Below, piece after piece: positions 6,535-13,549 of a DNA stretch of 18,057 bases. The DNA is from Rhodoluna sp. GTDB lineage: Bacteria; Actinomycetota; Actinomycetes; Actinomycetales; Microbacteriaceae. The DNA is taken from NCBI GenBank assembly GCA_026393335.1, contig JAPLAJ010000059.1, positions 1-18,057 of the forward strand, in the 5' to 3' direction. How positions within the stretch are numbered: the first letter of the stretch is position 1; the number at the start of each line of letters is the position of its first letter. The translations under genes and the position numbers were made by a program. The notes beneath the pieces were generated by a model. It saw only the letters and a list, made by a program, of their open reading frames with translations, searched no databases and had not been told where the DNA came from.

Positions 6535-8235
6535 CGGAGGCTCAACAACAACTCCACCAGCAAGATCTGCGCCTTTAGCACCATTGAAAGCAATGTCGTC
6601 AATGAAGAATGGAGATGTGCTCTTCGGGCTACCTAGGAAGTCCGCAAAGAAAGTTGCTCTGTTGTAATCGATCGCAAGGCTTCCACCAACAGTGAAGTCG
6701 AAGGTATAGGTCTTCCAACCAACAACAGATGTGCTGTTAGCTTCCTTCTCAATTGCTTGGGAAGGTGCAGCAACGTTCTCTAGTTTTAGGTTCAGTCTCT
6801 TACCAGCAACTGGAGAGTAAATGTTAGCTTTGACAACAAAGTTGCTTGCTGAAATCAGAGATTCACCTGCTGCTCTTGATAGGAAAGTAGTTCCTGCCCA
6901 AGGGTCTCCACTTGCAAAGGCAAGCTTCAGAGCCTTGGTTGAACCGACTGATCCATCGGCCGGAGCGTCAGTAACCACTGATGACTGGTTTCCACTAAAG
7001 TCAGTCAATGAGTAACCAGAAGTGTCGTTGCTCTCGAAATTAACAAGTACCTGAGGTGTGCTACGAATCGCAGGAGTTACTGCACCGTTTATCGCAATGT
7101 CGTCCACAAAGTAAGACAGAGCTTCAGCTCCTGGAGCTACGTTGAAATCAGGGAAGATTGCAAGAGATAGATAATCTTCTGTAGCAGACCAACCAGCGAC
7201 ATCAGAGAAGTCAACAACGACTCTTGACCAACCCGCAGGAACAGTTACTGTCTTGCCAAGTGCACGTGGGTATGGGACCAACTCAACACGCAGTGGAGAG
7301 TTAGCTTTAGCAGAGAAGTAGTTGAAGGTCACAGTCTTGTGAGTTCCATTTGTGATTCTGGTGTTACCTGTGATGTTCAAGATTGTTGCACCAGAGTAAA
7401 CCTCGCCAGCTTTGACGATCTTCAGAGCCTTGCCACCGTTTCCGCCAGCAGGAGCATCTACAATAGTCGTTGCTGCACCAGCGAAGGAACCTTCTGGCTT
7501 AGCACCTGTTGAGTCTCCAACCACCTTAGCTCCAAGTGCATCGTTTGCTTCAAATGTAACTAGAGTTGCTGGAACATCGCGACCTGCTGGAGCAGGAACG
7601 TAAAGGTTAGAAGAAGTTCCACCGTTGATTGAAACGTTGTCAATCTCGTAGATCTGTCCTGTGTTTGCTACTGGACCAGGGCCGGTGTATGTACGGTCAT
7701 CGGCACCGAAGTTCGGGAAGAAAGCAATAATTTTGTAAACGGCATCTGGGTTCCAACCGGTTCCAGTTGACATATCAAAACTTAGTTTGTTTAGTCCAGG
7801 TTGTGCTGTAACAGTCTTGAGTGCAGCACCTGCACCTTCAACCTTCATCATTACCGGAGACGGCACCGTGTCATTTGACCAGTAGTCAAGAGTAATAATG
7901 GGCTTGCTAGCGTCGGTGTAACGGAACGGAGTTGAGTTAGCCAAAAGAAGGTTCACTCCCGCCCAAACCGTGCTGCCAGCAGTCTTTGTAAAGTGCAAAG
8001 AGTTGCCGCTTAGTTTCGTGGAAGCCTTGATCTCAGTCGTGGCTCCACCGTACGGACCTGTGCTAGGAGTGCTAGACACCGTCTTCAGAACATCTGCTGT
8101 TTCGAAGTTAAGGAATAGGGGTGTGGTCACATTCGCTTGAGCTGGAGTAATACCAGTAACAAGCAATGCTCCGGTCACCAAGAATAGAGCTAATCGGTTT
8201 AGACCCTTTAGAAGTGAAGATTTGTTCGCGTACAT
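6244..8235 (-). CDS. Secreted CBM-like repeat protein, N-terminal part
   Basis: This frame encodes 663 residues, of which about 655 belong to the original product; the last few follow a frameshift. A signal peptide covers residues 1-34, with a Lys/Arg region, hydrophobic core and AQA cleavage motif. Three jelly-roll, carbohydrate-binding-like domains follow at about 40-205, 224-385 and 396-552. Each begins with a (L/V)xFExND- or NFE-type strand and ends with a (I/V)DD(I/V)(A/S)(I/F)NG-type strand (EIDNVSING, FVDDIAING, FIDDIAFNG). From residue 568 the first ~173-residue module begins (FTGNANVRLVGMDD...). The ATG at 8235 is preceded by AAAGG with five bases between. No catalytic domain is visible. 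Upstream LacI-type operators support a role in binding sugar or glycan outside the cell. The CBM call is by fold pattern, not by family match. Confidence 0.7.
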   Translation of the reverse strand: MYANKSSLLKGLNRLALFLVTGALLVTGITPAQANVTTPLFLNFETADVLKTVSSTPSTGPYGGATTEIKASTKLSGNSLHFTKTAGSTVWAGVNLLLANSTPFRYTDASKPIITLDYWSNDTVPSPVMMKVEGAGAALKTVTAQPGLNKLSFDMSTGTGWNPDAVYKIIAFFPNFGADDRTYTGPGPVANTGQIYEIDNVSINGGTSSNLYVPAPAGRDVPATLVTFEANDALGAKVVGDSTGAKPEGSFAGAATTIVDAPAGGNGGKALKIVKAGEVYSGATILNITGNTRITNGTHKTVTFNYFSAKANSPLRVELVPYPRALGKTVTVPAGWSRVVVDFSDVAGWSATEDYLSLAIFPDFNVAPGAEALSYFVDDIAINGAVTPAIRSTPQVLVNFESNDTSGYSLTDFSGNQSSVVTDAPADGSVGSTKALKLAFASGDPWAGTTFLSRAAGESLISASNFVVKANIYSPVAGKRLNLKLENVAAPSQAIEKEANSTSVVGWKTYTFDFTVGGSLAIDYNRATFFADFLGSPKSTSPFFIDDIAFNGAKGADLAGGVVVEPPFTGNANVRLVGMDDTNSFNRPADAAFWSVANPWYRVGVNARTKQVPVGSTQELTYLVTNAADNTPLANQTVTFVMGKQYSGSNAKVNVQLVSRTRQ

Positions 8236-8295
8236 GTGAACCTTTCAGTTTTTGATCCAAGGTCGAAGAAAACTTCCACGACAAAGGTTATGGCT

Positions 8296-8307
8296 CGCCA
8301 ACATTGG
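8296..8307. promoter_or_regulatory. Small palindrome in the leader of the surface-protein gene
   Basis: GCCAA-CA-TTGGC is a 5-bp-arm palindrome between the tandem operators and the start codon, within the probable 5' untranslated region. It may be a further protein-binding site or a small mRNA hairpin. Nothing else supports a function. Confidence 0.2.
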
Positions 8308-8327
8308 CTTGTTTAGACTTTATTGCT

Positions 8328-8353
8328 GAAACCGCTTTCGAGAAACCGCTTTC
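8328..8353. promoter_or_regulatory. Two tandem LacI-family-type operators
   Basis: GAAACCGCTTTC occurs at 8328-8339 and again at 8342-8353, two bases apart (14 bases centre to centre). Each fits GAAAnCGnTTTC, the inverted repeat around a central CG that is typical of LacI/GalR/CcpA-type regulators. They lie about 93-120 bases upstream of the surface-protein start. A poor -35-like TTGAAA (8350-8355, minus strand) overlaps the upstream site. LacI-family regulators usually sense sugars, which agrees with the CBM-like domains. The regulator gene is not in the window. Confidence 0.65.
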
Positions 8354-8391
8354 AATGAGTCTTTACTAATTCGTTATGAAACTTCTAGAAC

Positions 8392-8420
8392 GAGGGATTT
8401 TGGGGCAAAGCCCTCTTTTT
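8392..8420 (+). terminator. Terminator-like hairpin on the plus strand
   Basis: GAGGG (8392-8396) can pair with CCCTC (8411-8415). Alternatively, GGGC can pair with GCCC around AAA. Either stem is followed by TTTTT (8416-8420) on the plus strand. No plus-strand gene ends nearby, so its role is unclear. It may insulate the promoter region or be fortuitous. Confidence 0.3.
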
Positions 8421-8489
8421 ATACCCGAAATCTGGCCCAGGTCTGAGTTGGCCCAGCAGCTAAAGATTGGGGCCCTCGAAATCAGGCAA

Positions 8490-8511
8490 AAAGCCCTATT
8501 TATAGGGCTTT
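8490..8511 (-). terminator. Rho-independent terminator of the dacB-gabD unit
   Basis: AAAGCCCTA and TAGGGCTTT form a perfect 9-bp stem around a four-base loop. Read on the minus strand the stem is followed by a T-run (TTTTT in total, partly within the arm). It begins four bases after the gabD stop codon. Confidence 0.85.
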
Positions 8512-8514
8512 GGT

Positions 8515-9984
8515 CTAGAGATTAGGGTCTGGAATCATGACGTACTTGGTCTCCAAGTACTCGTGAATTCCTTCAAGGCCACCTTCTCGACCTAAACCTG
8601 ACTGTTTCACACCACCGAATGGGGCGGCAGCATTACTGACTAATCCAGTGTTTAGGCCAGTCATTCCAGTATCTAGTCTCTCGATAAGGCGAAGTCCACG
8701 CTTGAGATCCTGTGTATAGGCATAAGAGACAAGGCCATACTCGGTGTCATTAGCTAGCCTGATTGCCTCATCTTCATCTTTGAATCTAACAATTGGTGCT
8801 ACCGGGCCAAAGATCTCTTCATTCAAGATTGTTGAACCAGGCTTCACATCAGAGAGCACAGTTGGCTCAAAGAAATAGCCTGCACCTGATTGGGCTTTAC
8901 CACCGGTAACGATCTTGCCGCCTTCAGCAACAGTAGTTTCAACTAGTCTCTTGAGATTCTCTCTGGCCTTCTCGTTGATTACAGGGCCGATCTTTGTTTC
9001 AGGATCTACTCCCCTGCCCAAAGGCATGGCTTCCATCTTGGCTGCCATCTTGTTTGCAAATTCATCTGCTAGAGACTCGTGCACGATAAATCTGTTTGCT
9101 GCTGTGCAGGCCTGACCGATGTTGCGAAGTTTTGCGAGCATCGCACCTTCAACAGCTGCATCGATATCTGCATCTTCAAACACTAAGAACGGAGCATTGC
9201 CACCTAGTTCCATCGAAGTTCTAAGAACTTGTCTAGCTGATTGCTCAAGTAGTCGAACACCCACTGATGTTGATCCAGTGAAAGTTATCTTTCTCAATCT
9301 TGGGTCAGCGATGATAGGGGCACTAGTTGCAGCAGAAGTGCTGGTCGTGATTATGTTTACTACACCCGCAGGTAAACCTGCTTCTTCCAAAGTCTTAGTT
9401 AGAAGCAATGTTGTTAATGGTGTGAGTTCTGCAGGCTTTACAACCATGGTGCAGCCAGCTGCGATTGCAGGGCCTATCTTTCTTGTTGCCATTGCTAATG
9501 GAAAATTCCAGGGAGTAATCGCAAATGCAGGACCAACTGGTCGCTGGGTAACCAGCATGCGTCCAGTTCCTTCAGGTGAAGATCCAAATCTTCCAGAGAT
9601 GCGAACAGCTTCTTCAGAGAACCATCTAAGGAACTCATTGCCGTAGGTAACTTCACCTCTAGCCTCAGCTATTGGCTTACCCATTTCCAAGCTAATGAGC
9701 ATTGCGAATTCTTCGCTTCTTGCTTTGACTAGCTCAAAAGTTCTACGGAGAATTTCTGCTCTCTCGCGAGGAGGAACTTTAGCCCATGACTCTTGAGCAT
9801 TTGATGCAGCGGTGAGTGCTGCCAATCCATCTACCTCGGTTGCATTGGCAATGGTGGCAAGTGCCTTACCGGTTGATGGGTCTTCAACTGTGATGTTCTG
9901 CTGGCCGTGACCATCTACCCACTTACCTGCTATGTATAGCTGGGTTGGAACTTTTGCTAATAGTTCACTCTCGGTGAGCGACAT
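8515..9984 (-). CDS. gabD: NAD(P)-dependent succinate-semialdehyde dehydrogenase-like aldehyde dehydrogenase
   Basis: A 489-residue aldehyde dehydrogenase of normal length. Asn160 lies in ITPWNFP, the general base Glu259 in MELGGNAP, and the nucleophile Cys293 in NIGQACTAANR. Conserved FTGST and EEIFGPVAP motifs are present. The C-terminal AAPFGGVKQSGLGREGG and EYLETKY are typical of GabD-type succinate-semialdehyde dehydrogenases, which oxidise the semialdehyde to succinate. A strong GAAGAAGG site lies five bases before the ATG. The gene starts 14 bases after the dacB stop and ends at a terminator, so the two genes are probably co-transcribed. With the ligase and permease nearby, it could act at the end of amine or GABA breakdown. 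The exact aldehyde is inferred, and a PuuC-like gamma-glutamyl aldehyde substrate is possible. Confidence 0.85.
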   Translation of the reverse strand: MSLTESELLAKVPTQLYIAGKWVDGHGQQNITVEDPSTGKALATIANATEVDGLAALTAASNAQESWAKVPPRERAEILRRTFELVKARSEEFAMLISLEMGKPIAEARGEVTYGNEFLRWFSEEAVRISGRFGSSPEGTGRMLVTQRPVGPAFAITPWNFPLAMATRKIGPAIAAGCTMVVKPAELTPLTTLLLTKTLEEAGLPAGVVNIITTSTSAATSAPIIADPRLRKITFTGSTSVGVRLLEQSARQVLRTSMELGGNAPFLVFEDADIDAAVEGAMLAKLRNIGQACTAANRFIVHESLADEFANKMAAKMEAMPLGRGVDPETKIGPVINEKARENLKRLVETTVAEGGKIVTGGKAQSGAGYFFEPTVLSDVKPGSTILNEEIFGPVAPIVRFKDEDEAIRLANDTEYGLVSYAYTQDLKRGLRLIERLDTGMTGLNTGLVSNAAAPFGGVKQSGLGREGGLEGIHEYLETKYVMIPDPNL

Positions 9985-9998
9985 TGCTACCTTCTTCT

Positions 9999-11411
9999 TT
10001 AGTTTGTTTTAGGAGTTGTTTCGGCAGAGAGTTTGTTGCCACATCTGTATATGCCGGTGGCTAGGTTGTCTATTGCCTGCTTGGCTGTGGCATTAACATC
10101 ACCGATCGCAGCGATGCTAAAGACTAGGTCTGTGCCATCTTTTGCTTTGATGATGCCTGCCAAAGAATACTCATGCTTGGTCCAGCCAGTCTTGGCAAAA
10201 ATCTTGCCAGCTGCATCAAGGTTGTCGCCTTTGAATCTATTGGCTAGAGAACCAGTTTCAGCTGCGATAGGAAGAGCACGTCTGATAACTCCAAGATCGC
10301 CATCTTCATTTAGCACTTTCTTTAGCAGTGCGTTGATGAAGGTGGCTGGCACTTTGTTATCTTCATTAGAACCTGACCCATCAAGAAGAACTAGGTCTTT
10401 AGTAGAAAGACCCGCTCTAGTAAGTGCAGCCTTTAGCGCTACATCAAGAGAATCTCTTGAGCCGTCATAACCTAACTGCTTAGAAACAAGTCGGGCTAGG
10501 AATTCTGCTTCAGTGTTATCACTGACTTTGAGCATGTGCTCAATCCAGCGGCTAATAGGTTGCGACTTAACAAAGGCAACTTCTAAATACCTGCCCCTTT
10601 TAATATCTTCAGGGTCAAGTGGTAGCTTGGATTTAGTTAAGGTAGCCGATGATGCTAACGGCCCAATGTTTTTCTTTAGAGCTACCCCCACAGCCATTAC
10701 TGGGTCTGTACTCCGAGGTGAAGTCTCTGCAGTTGGATTCTTACGATCGCCATCCACCTGAAGAGCAGTAACTAAAGATTGGTATCCGATGGTTCTCTCT
10801 GATTCTGGGTTACCCGGGTCCCAGCCTTCAGGTGCGAAGTATGTGCTGTCCAAAGTGATGTCGCTGATTGGTGTGCCTCTTGCCCACTCATTAATTTGAA
10901 CTGCAAGGTCACTAAGTTTCGGAGCATCTTTATATACAGACTGAACACCAGCTCTTGCTCTAGAGAGAGTTGGATCACCAGCACCGACAATGACTATGTG
11001 GCCTGGGAAATCTAAATCTGCATAGACCTTTGTTTGAACTCTGTAGTTAGGTCCAAGTACTTGAAGGGCAGCAGTTGCGGTGAGCAACTTCATCACAGAT
11101 GCTGTCTGAGCTGGAGTGTCACCTTCTATATCAAATAGAACTTCATTGGTAGCTGGGTTTATCACCTGTGCATGCAAACCAACTAGACGATCATCTAGAG
11201 CTAGCTCGGCTATTGAACAGTCTCGCCCTTCAGGAGTTGGCGAAACTGTAGGTGAATCGGTAGGAGTGTTAGTTGGGGTATTAGTAGAAGAGCTCTTGCC
11301 AGGCGCTGCCAGGGTGAAACCACCAATAATCAGGATTAGCAGAAGCAGGCCGGTTGCTGACCCGATGGCTATTTGCCTTAGGTAATTCAGTGGTGAGTTA
11401 GGTGATGGCAT
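9999..11411 (-). CDS. dacB: D-alanyl-D-alanine carboxypeptidase/endopeptidase (PBP4, peptidase S13)
   Basis: A 470-residue low-molecular-mass penicillin-binding protein acting on peptidoglycan outside the membrane. One N-terminal membrane helix (about 15-35) anchors it. A Thr/Pro/Ser linker follows (about 40-62), rich in the repeated TNTPT/DSPTVSPTP type. The three active-site motifs are present in order: SVMK (Ser105, Lys108), SDN (297-299) and KTG (407-409). DGSGSNEDN at about 344-352 fits the S13 family. The ATG at 11411 has GGAG five bases upstream. It is the first gene of a probable dacB-gabD unit, although the two functions are unrelated. Motif spacing shows a long insertion between SxxK and SDN, as expected for PBP4. 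Confidence 0.92.
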   Translation of the reverse strand: MPSPNSPLNYLRQIAIGSATGLLLLILIIGGFTLAAPGKSSSTNTPTNTPTDSPTVSPTPEGRDCSIAELALDDRLVGLHAQVINPATNEVLFDIEGDTPAQTASVMKLLTATAALQVLGPNYRVQTKVYADLDFPGHIVIVGAGDPTLSRARAGVQSVYKDAPKLSDLAVQINEWARGTPISDITLDSTYFAPEGWDPGNPESERTIGYQSLVTALQVDGDRKNPTAETSPRSTDPVMAVGVALKKNIGPLASSATLTKSKLPLDPEDIKRGRYLEVAFVKSQPISRWIEHMLKVSDNTEAEFLARLVSKQLGYDGSRDSLDVALKAALTRAGLSTKDLVLLDGSGSNEDNKVPATFINALLKKVLNEDGDLGVIRRALPIAAETGSLANRFKGDNLDAAGKIFAKTGWTKHEYSLAGIIKAKDGTDLVFSIAAIGDVNATAKQAIDNLATGIYRCGNKLSAETTPKTN

Positions 11412-11440
11412 CTACGCTCCGAACGGCTCTATTCCCCTCA

Positions 11441-11446
11441 ATTTTA
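11441..11446 (-). promoter_or_regulatory. Candidate -10 element of dacB
   Basis: On the minus strand this reads TAAAAT. It would place transcription start near 11434 and leave a leader of about 22 bases containing the GGAG site. No convincing -35 hexamer is seen. Confidence 0.35.
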
Positions 11447-11463
11447 GACCTTAACCTATCGAA

Positions 11464-11469
11464 TAGACT
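11464..11469 (+). promoter_or_regulatory. Candidate -10 element for leaderless copC transcript
   Basis: TAGACT fits the TAnnnT form and ends six bases before the ATG at 11476. No Shine-Dalgarno sequence precedes that ATG, so transcription may begin at or next to the start codon. Leaderless mRNAs are common in Actinobacteria; here the case is inferred from spacing alone. Confidence 0.35.
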
Positions 11470-11475
11470 TGGTTC

Positions 11476-12063
11476 ATGCGTAAGTTATCAGTTTCAGCCA
11501 TAGTTTTGGCCATCTCATCGATTTTCATCCTCAGTTCCCCTGCTTTTGCCCACAATGAGCTAGTTTCACAAAGCCCAAGTGGAGATTCTGTGGTTGAAGC
11601 TGGATCTATAGAGATTCGCCTTGAATATGCTGAAGAACCTATTGCAACCGCCTTTGGCGAAGGAAACCTCATTGCCATAGCGAATGCTGAAACTGGTGAA
11701 CAGCTAGGCCCAGCCTGTGCTCGGGTAGATGGCACAAGCATGTATACAACTGTGAACATCGTTGAGCCAGGCATCTATAAAATACTTTGGCGTAGCGCTT
11801 CAGATGATGGACACATCGCATCAGGCGACTATCTAATAACCGTCGAGAACAACACCGGCTTTGAAACAGACCAAATCGGCAACCAGTGTTTCGATGATGA
11901 AGGTGTCGAATTGAAGGTGGATACTCAAGAGCCACTTTCCCAGAAAATCGATCAGATGTCAGGATTCTGGCAGGGACTGCTATGGGGAGTGCCGATTGTA
12001 GTTGGAGGCGGTGTTCTAGGAGCATTCCTAGTTATGCGCCGCAGTTCAAACAAGAGCTCTTAG
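11476..12063 (+). CDS. copC: CopC-domain protein with C-terminal membrane anchor
   Basis: A 195-residue exported protein. The signal peptide (residues 1-25) ends in AFA, so the mature chain starts with His26. An N-terminal His is the copper ligand typical of CopC proteins. The CopC fold continues with ESP-like SQSPSGDSVV, LEYAEEPIA and the conserved SASDDGHIASGDY, where Asp111 and His113 match the second metal-site residues. A hydrophobic helix (about 164-187) and a basic RRSSNKSS tail anchor the C terminus, so the domain faces outward. The family binds and delivers or sequesters copper in the cell envelope. No copD, copper ATPase or regulator gene is adjacent. The stop codon overlaps the stop of aspA on the other strand by four bases. 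Confidence 0.85.
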   Translation: MRKLSVSAIVLAISSIFILSSPAFAHNELVSQSPSGDSVVEAGSIEIRLEYAEEPIATAFGEGNLIAIANAETGEQLGPACARVDGTSMYTTVNIVEPGIYKILWRSASDDGHIASGDYLITVENNTGFETDQIGNQCFDDEGVELKVDTQEPLSQKIDQMSGFWQGLLWGVPIVVGGGVLGAFLVMRRSSNKSS

Positions 12064-13460
12064 CCGTTAGGTCTTACCAATTTATCGACATCTCCCAAGA
12101 TGTCATTGAACTCAGCTTCTGTCATTAGTCCTAGTCTCAAGACAACTTCTTTAACAGTGCTATCTTCCGCCAAAGCAGTTTGAGCAACTAGGGTTGCATT
12201 TTCATATCCAAGCATCGGTGAGAGTGCAGTGACAGTACCAATAGATCTTTCAACATCAGCTCTCAATCGAGCAGCATTAGCAGTAATGCCAACTACACAT
12301 CTATCGGCTAGCGTGTAACAACCCTGACGAAGATAAATGATGCTCATCATAAGAGATCTAGCAATGATTGGTTCAAAAGCATTTAGTTGTAACTGCCCTG
12401 CTTCACAGGCCATAGTCACTGTCATGTCGTTACCAATAACTGTGAAGGCAATCTGGTTTACAACTTCAGGAATAACTGGATTTACTTTGCCAGGCATGAT
12501 TGAAGATCCAGCCTGACGAGCAGGAAGATTTATCTCACCAAAGCCTGCACGAGGACCAGAGGATAGAAGACGTAAGTCGTTAGCAGTCTTGGACAATTTC
12601 ACTGCAACTCTTTTTAGAACTCCAGAAACAAGAACAAAAACACCAACGTCTTGGGTTGCTTCAACCATGTCTTCAGCCACTACAAACTGCCAACCCGCTA
12701 ATTCACTCAGGTGATTACAGGCAGCTTCCGCATAACCCATAGGGGCATTGAGCCCAGTGCCGATAGCTGTTCCACCTAGGTTGATTTCGCTTAGGTGGGG
12801 AATAAGTTCAACAAGTCTTTGCTCATCCTCATGAGTCATTCTGGCGAAGGTCGCAAACTCCTGACCAAGTGTCATAGGAACCGCATCTTGTAACTGAGTG
12901 CGGCCCATCTTGATTAGGTCCTTGAACTCAATTGCCTTGTCGTTGTATTTAGAACGTAGATATTCAAGAGCTTTTATCAGTTCACGTATTTCTAGGATCA
13001 AGGCAACCTTTAGAGCGGTTGGATAAACATCGTTTGTTGACTGTGACATGTTCACATCATTCAGAGGATGAATCTTGTCGTAGTCACCTTTTTCAAAGCC
13101 AGCTAGTTCCAATGCCCGATTAGCAATAACTTCATTGGCGTTCATGTTTGTACTGGTACCAGCACCGCCTTGAATGGCATCAACAATAAATTCTTTATCA
13201 AACTTGCCAGCTTCAACCTCATGGCAGGCTGCAATAATCGCACTAGCTACTTTTTCGTCTAATTCACCAACTTCTAAGTTGGCCTTGGCGCAAGATTCTT
13301 TTACTAAAGCCAAAGCTCTGATTAGAGATCTGTAATGGCCGATGGGAACTCCCGATATTGGGAAGTTCTCTGCTGCTCTTGCCGAATGCACCCCCCAATA
13401 CGCACTTGAAGGTACCTCGTAATCACCGAGCAGGTCATGTTCTAGCCTCATTGCTGACAT
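12060..13460 (-). CDS. aspA: Aspartate ammonia-lyase (aspartase)
   Basis: A 466-residue member of the fumarase/aspartase superfamily that splits L-aspartate into fumarate and ammonia. The GSSIMPGKVNPVIPEVVNQ signature loop carries the catalytic Ser. Other conserved regions are QGGAGTSTNMNANEVIANRA, HPLNDVNMSQSTNDVYPTA and MGRTQLQDAVPMTLGQEF. The loop sequences favour aspartase over class II fumarase, although substrate choice is not certain from sequence. Two Met codons (13460 and 13451) are possible starts, and neither has a Shine-Dalgarno site. CAGACT ending six bases upstream could serve a leaderless transcript. It lies downstream of the permease gene, separated by a hairpin, so some read-through is possible. 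Confidence 0.88.
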   Translation of the reverse strand: MSAMRLEHDLLGDYEVPSSAYWGVHSARAAENFPISGVPIGHYRSLIRALALVKESCAKANLEVGELDEKVASAIIAACHEVEAGKFDKEFIVDAIQGGAGTSTNMNANEVIANRALELAGFEKGDYDKIHPLNDVNMSQSTNDVYPTALKVALILEIRELIKALEYLRSKYNDKAIEFKDLIKMGRTQLQDAVPMTLGQEFATFARMTHEDEQRLVELIPHLSEINLGGTAIGTGLNAPMGYAEAACNHLSELAGWQFVVAEDMVEATQDVGVFVLVSGVLKRVAVKLSKTANDLRLLSSGPRAGFGEINLPARQAGSSIMPGKVNPVIPEVVNQIAFTVIGNDMTVTMACEAGQLQLNAFEPIIARSLMMSIIYLRQGCYTLADRCVVGITANAARLRADVERSIGTVTALSPMLGYENATLVAQTALAEDSTVKEVVLRLGLMTEAEFNDILGDVDKLVRPNG

Positions 13461-13497
13461 AGTTTTAGTCTGCCATTAAATCGTTAGTTTCCTAACC

Positions 13498-13541
13498 AAA
13501 CACGAAGGGCCCAGACCTAATGGTCTGAGCCCTTGGTGTTT
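13498..13541 (-). terminator. Long hairpin terminator after the permease gene
   Basis: Twenty-base arms (13498-13517 and 13522-13541) pair with two mismatches around the loop TAAT. The GC-rich core is AAGGGC..CAGACC. It starts nine bases after the permease stop on the minus strand. The following T-run is interrupted (GTGTTTGGTT), so termination may be partial before aspA. Confidence 0.75.
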
Positions 13542-13549
13542 ATTACTAT

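Larger units (their letters stand above)
3486..8235 (-). pseudogene. Composite frameshifted gene for a giant secreted CBM/TIG repeat protein
   Basis: Three consecutive minus-strand open frames, each in a different phase, encode successive parts of one protein. Frame changes fall at about 6270-6278 and 5864-5876, both inside two near-identical tandem repeats. Repeat-to-repeat alignment shows 13 bases missing at the first site and 10 at the second. The span is 4,750 bases, and adding 23 gives 4,773, exactly 1,591 codons including the stop. The restored protein runs: signal peptide, three CBM-like domains, four ~173-residue modules, four IPT/TIG domains. It has no LPXTG signal or C-terminal membrane anchor. 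Either the gene is truly broken (or phase-variable), or the deletions are assembly errors in repeats. The sequence alone cannot separate these options. Confidence 0.6.

Noticed and set aside
3490..6667. Plus-strand open frames antisense to the surface-protein gene
   Set aside because: They mirror the repetitive Val/Thr-rich minus-strand coding sequence, lack ribosome binding sites and show no family motifs.
8433..8456. Direct repeat TGGCCCAG in the gap before gabD's terminator
   Set aside because: Two 8-base copies 16 bases apart, without palindromy or placement at a promoter; chance is the simpler explanation.
13483..13496. GTTAG-TTTC-CTAAC inverted repeat upstream of aspA
   Set aside because: The arms are only five bases and it adjoins the larger terminator hairpin; there is too little evidence to call an operator.
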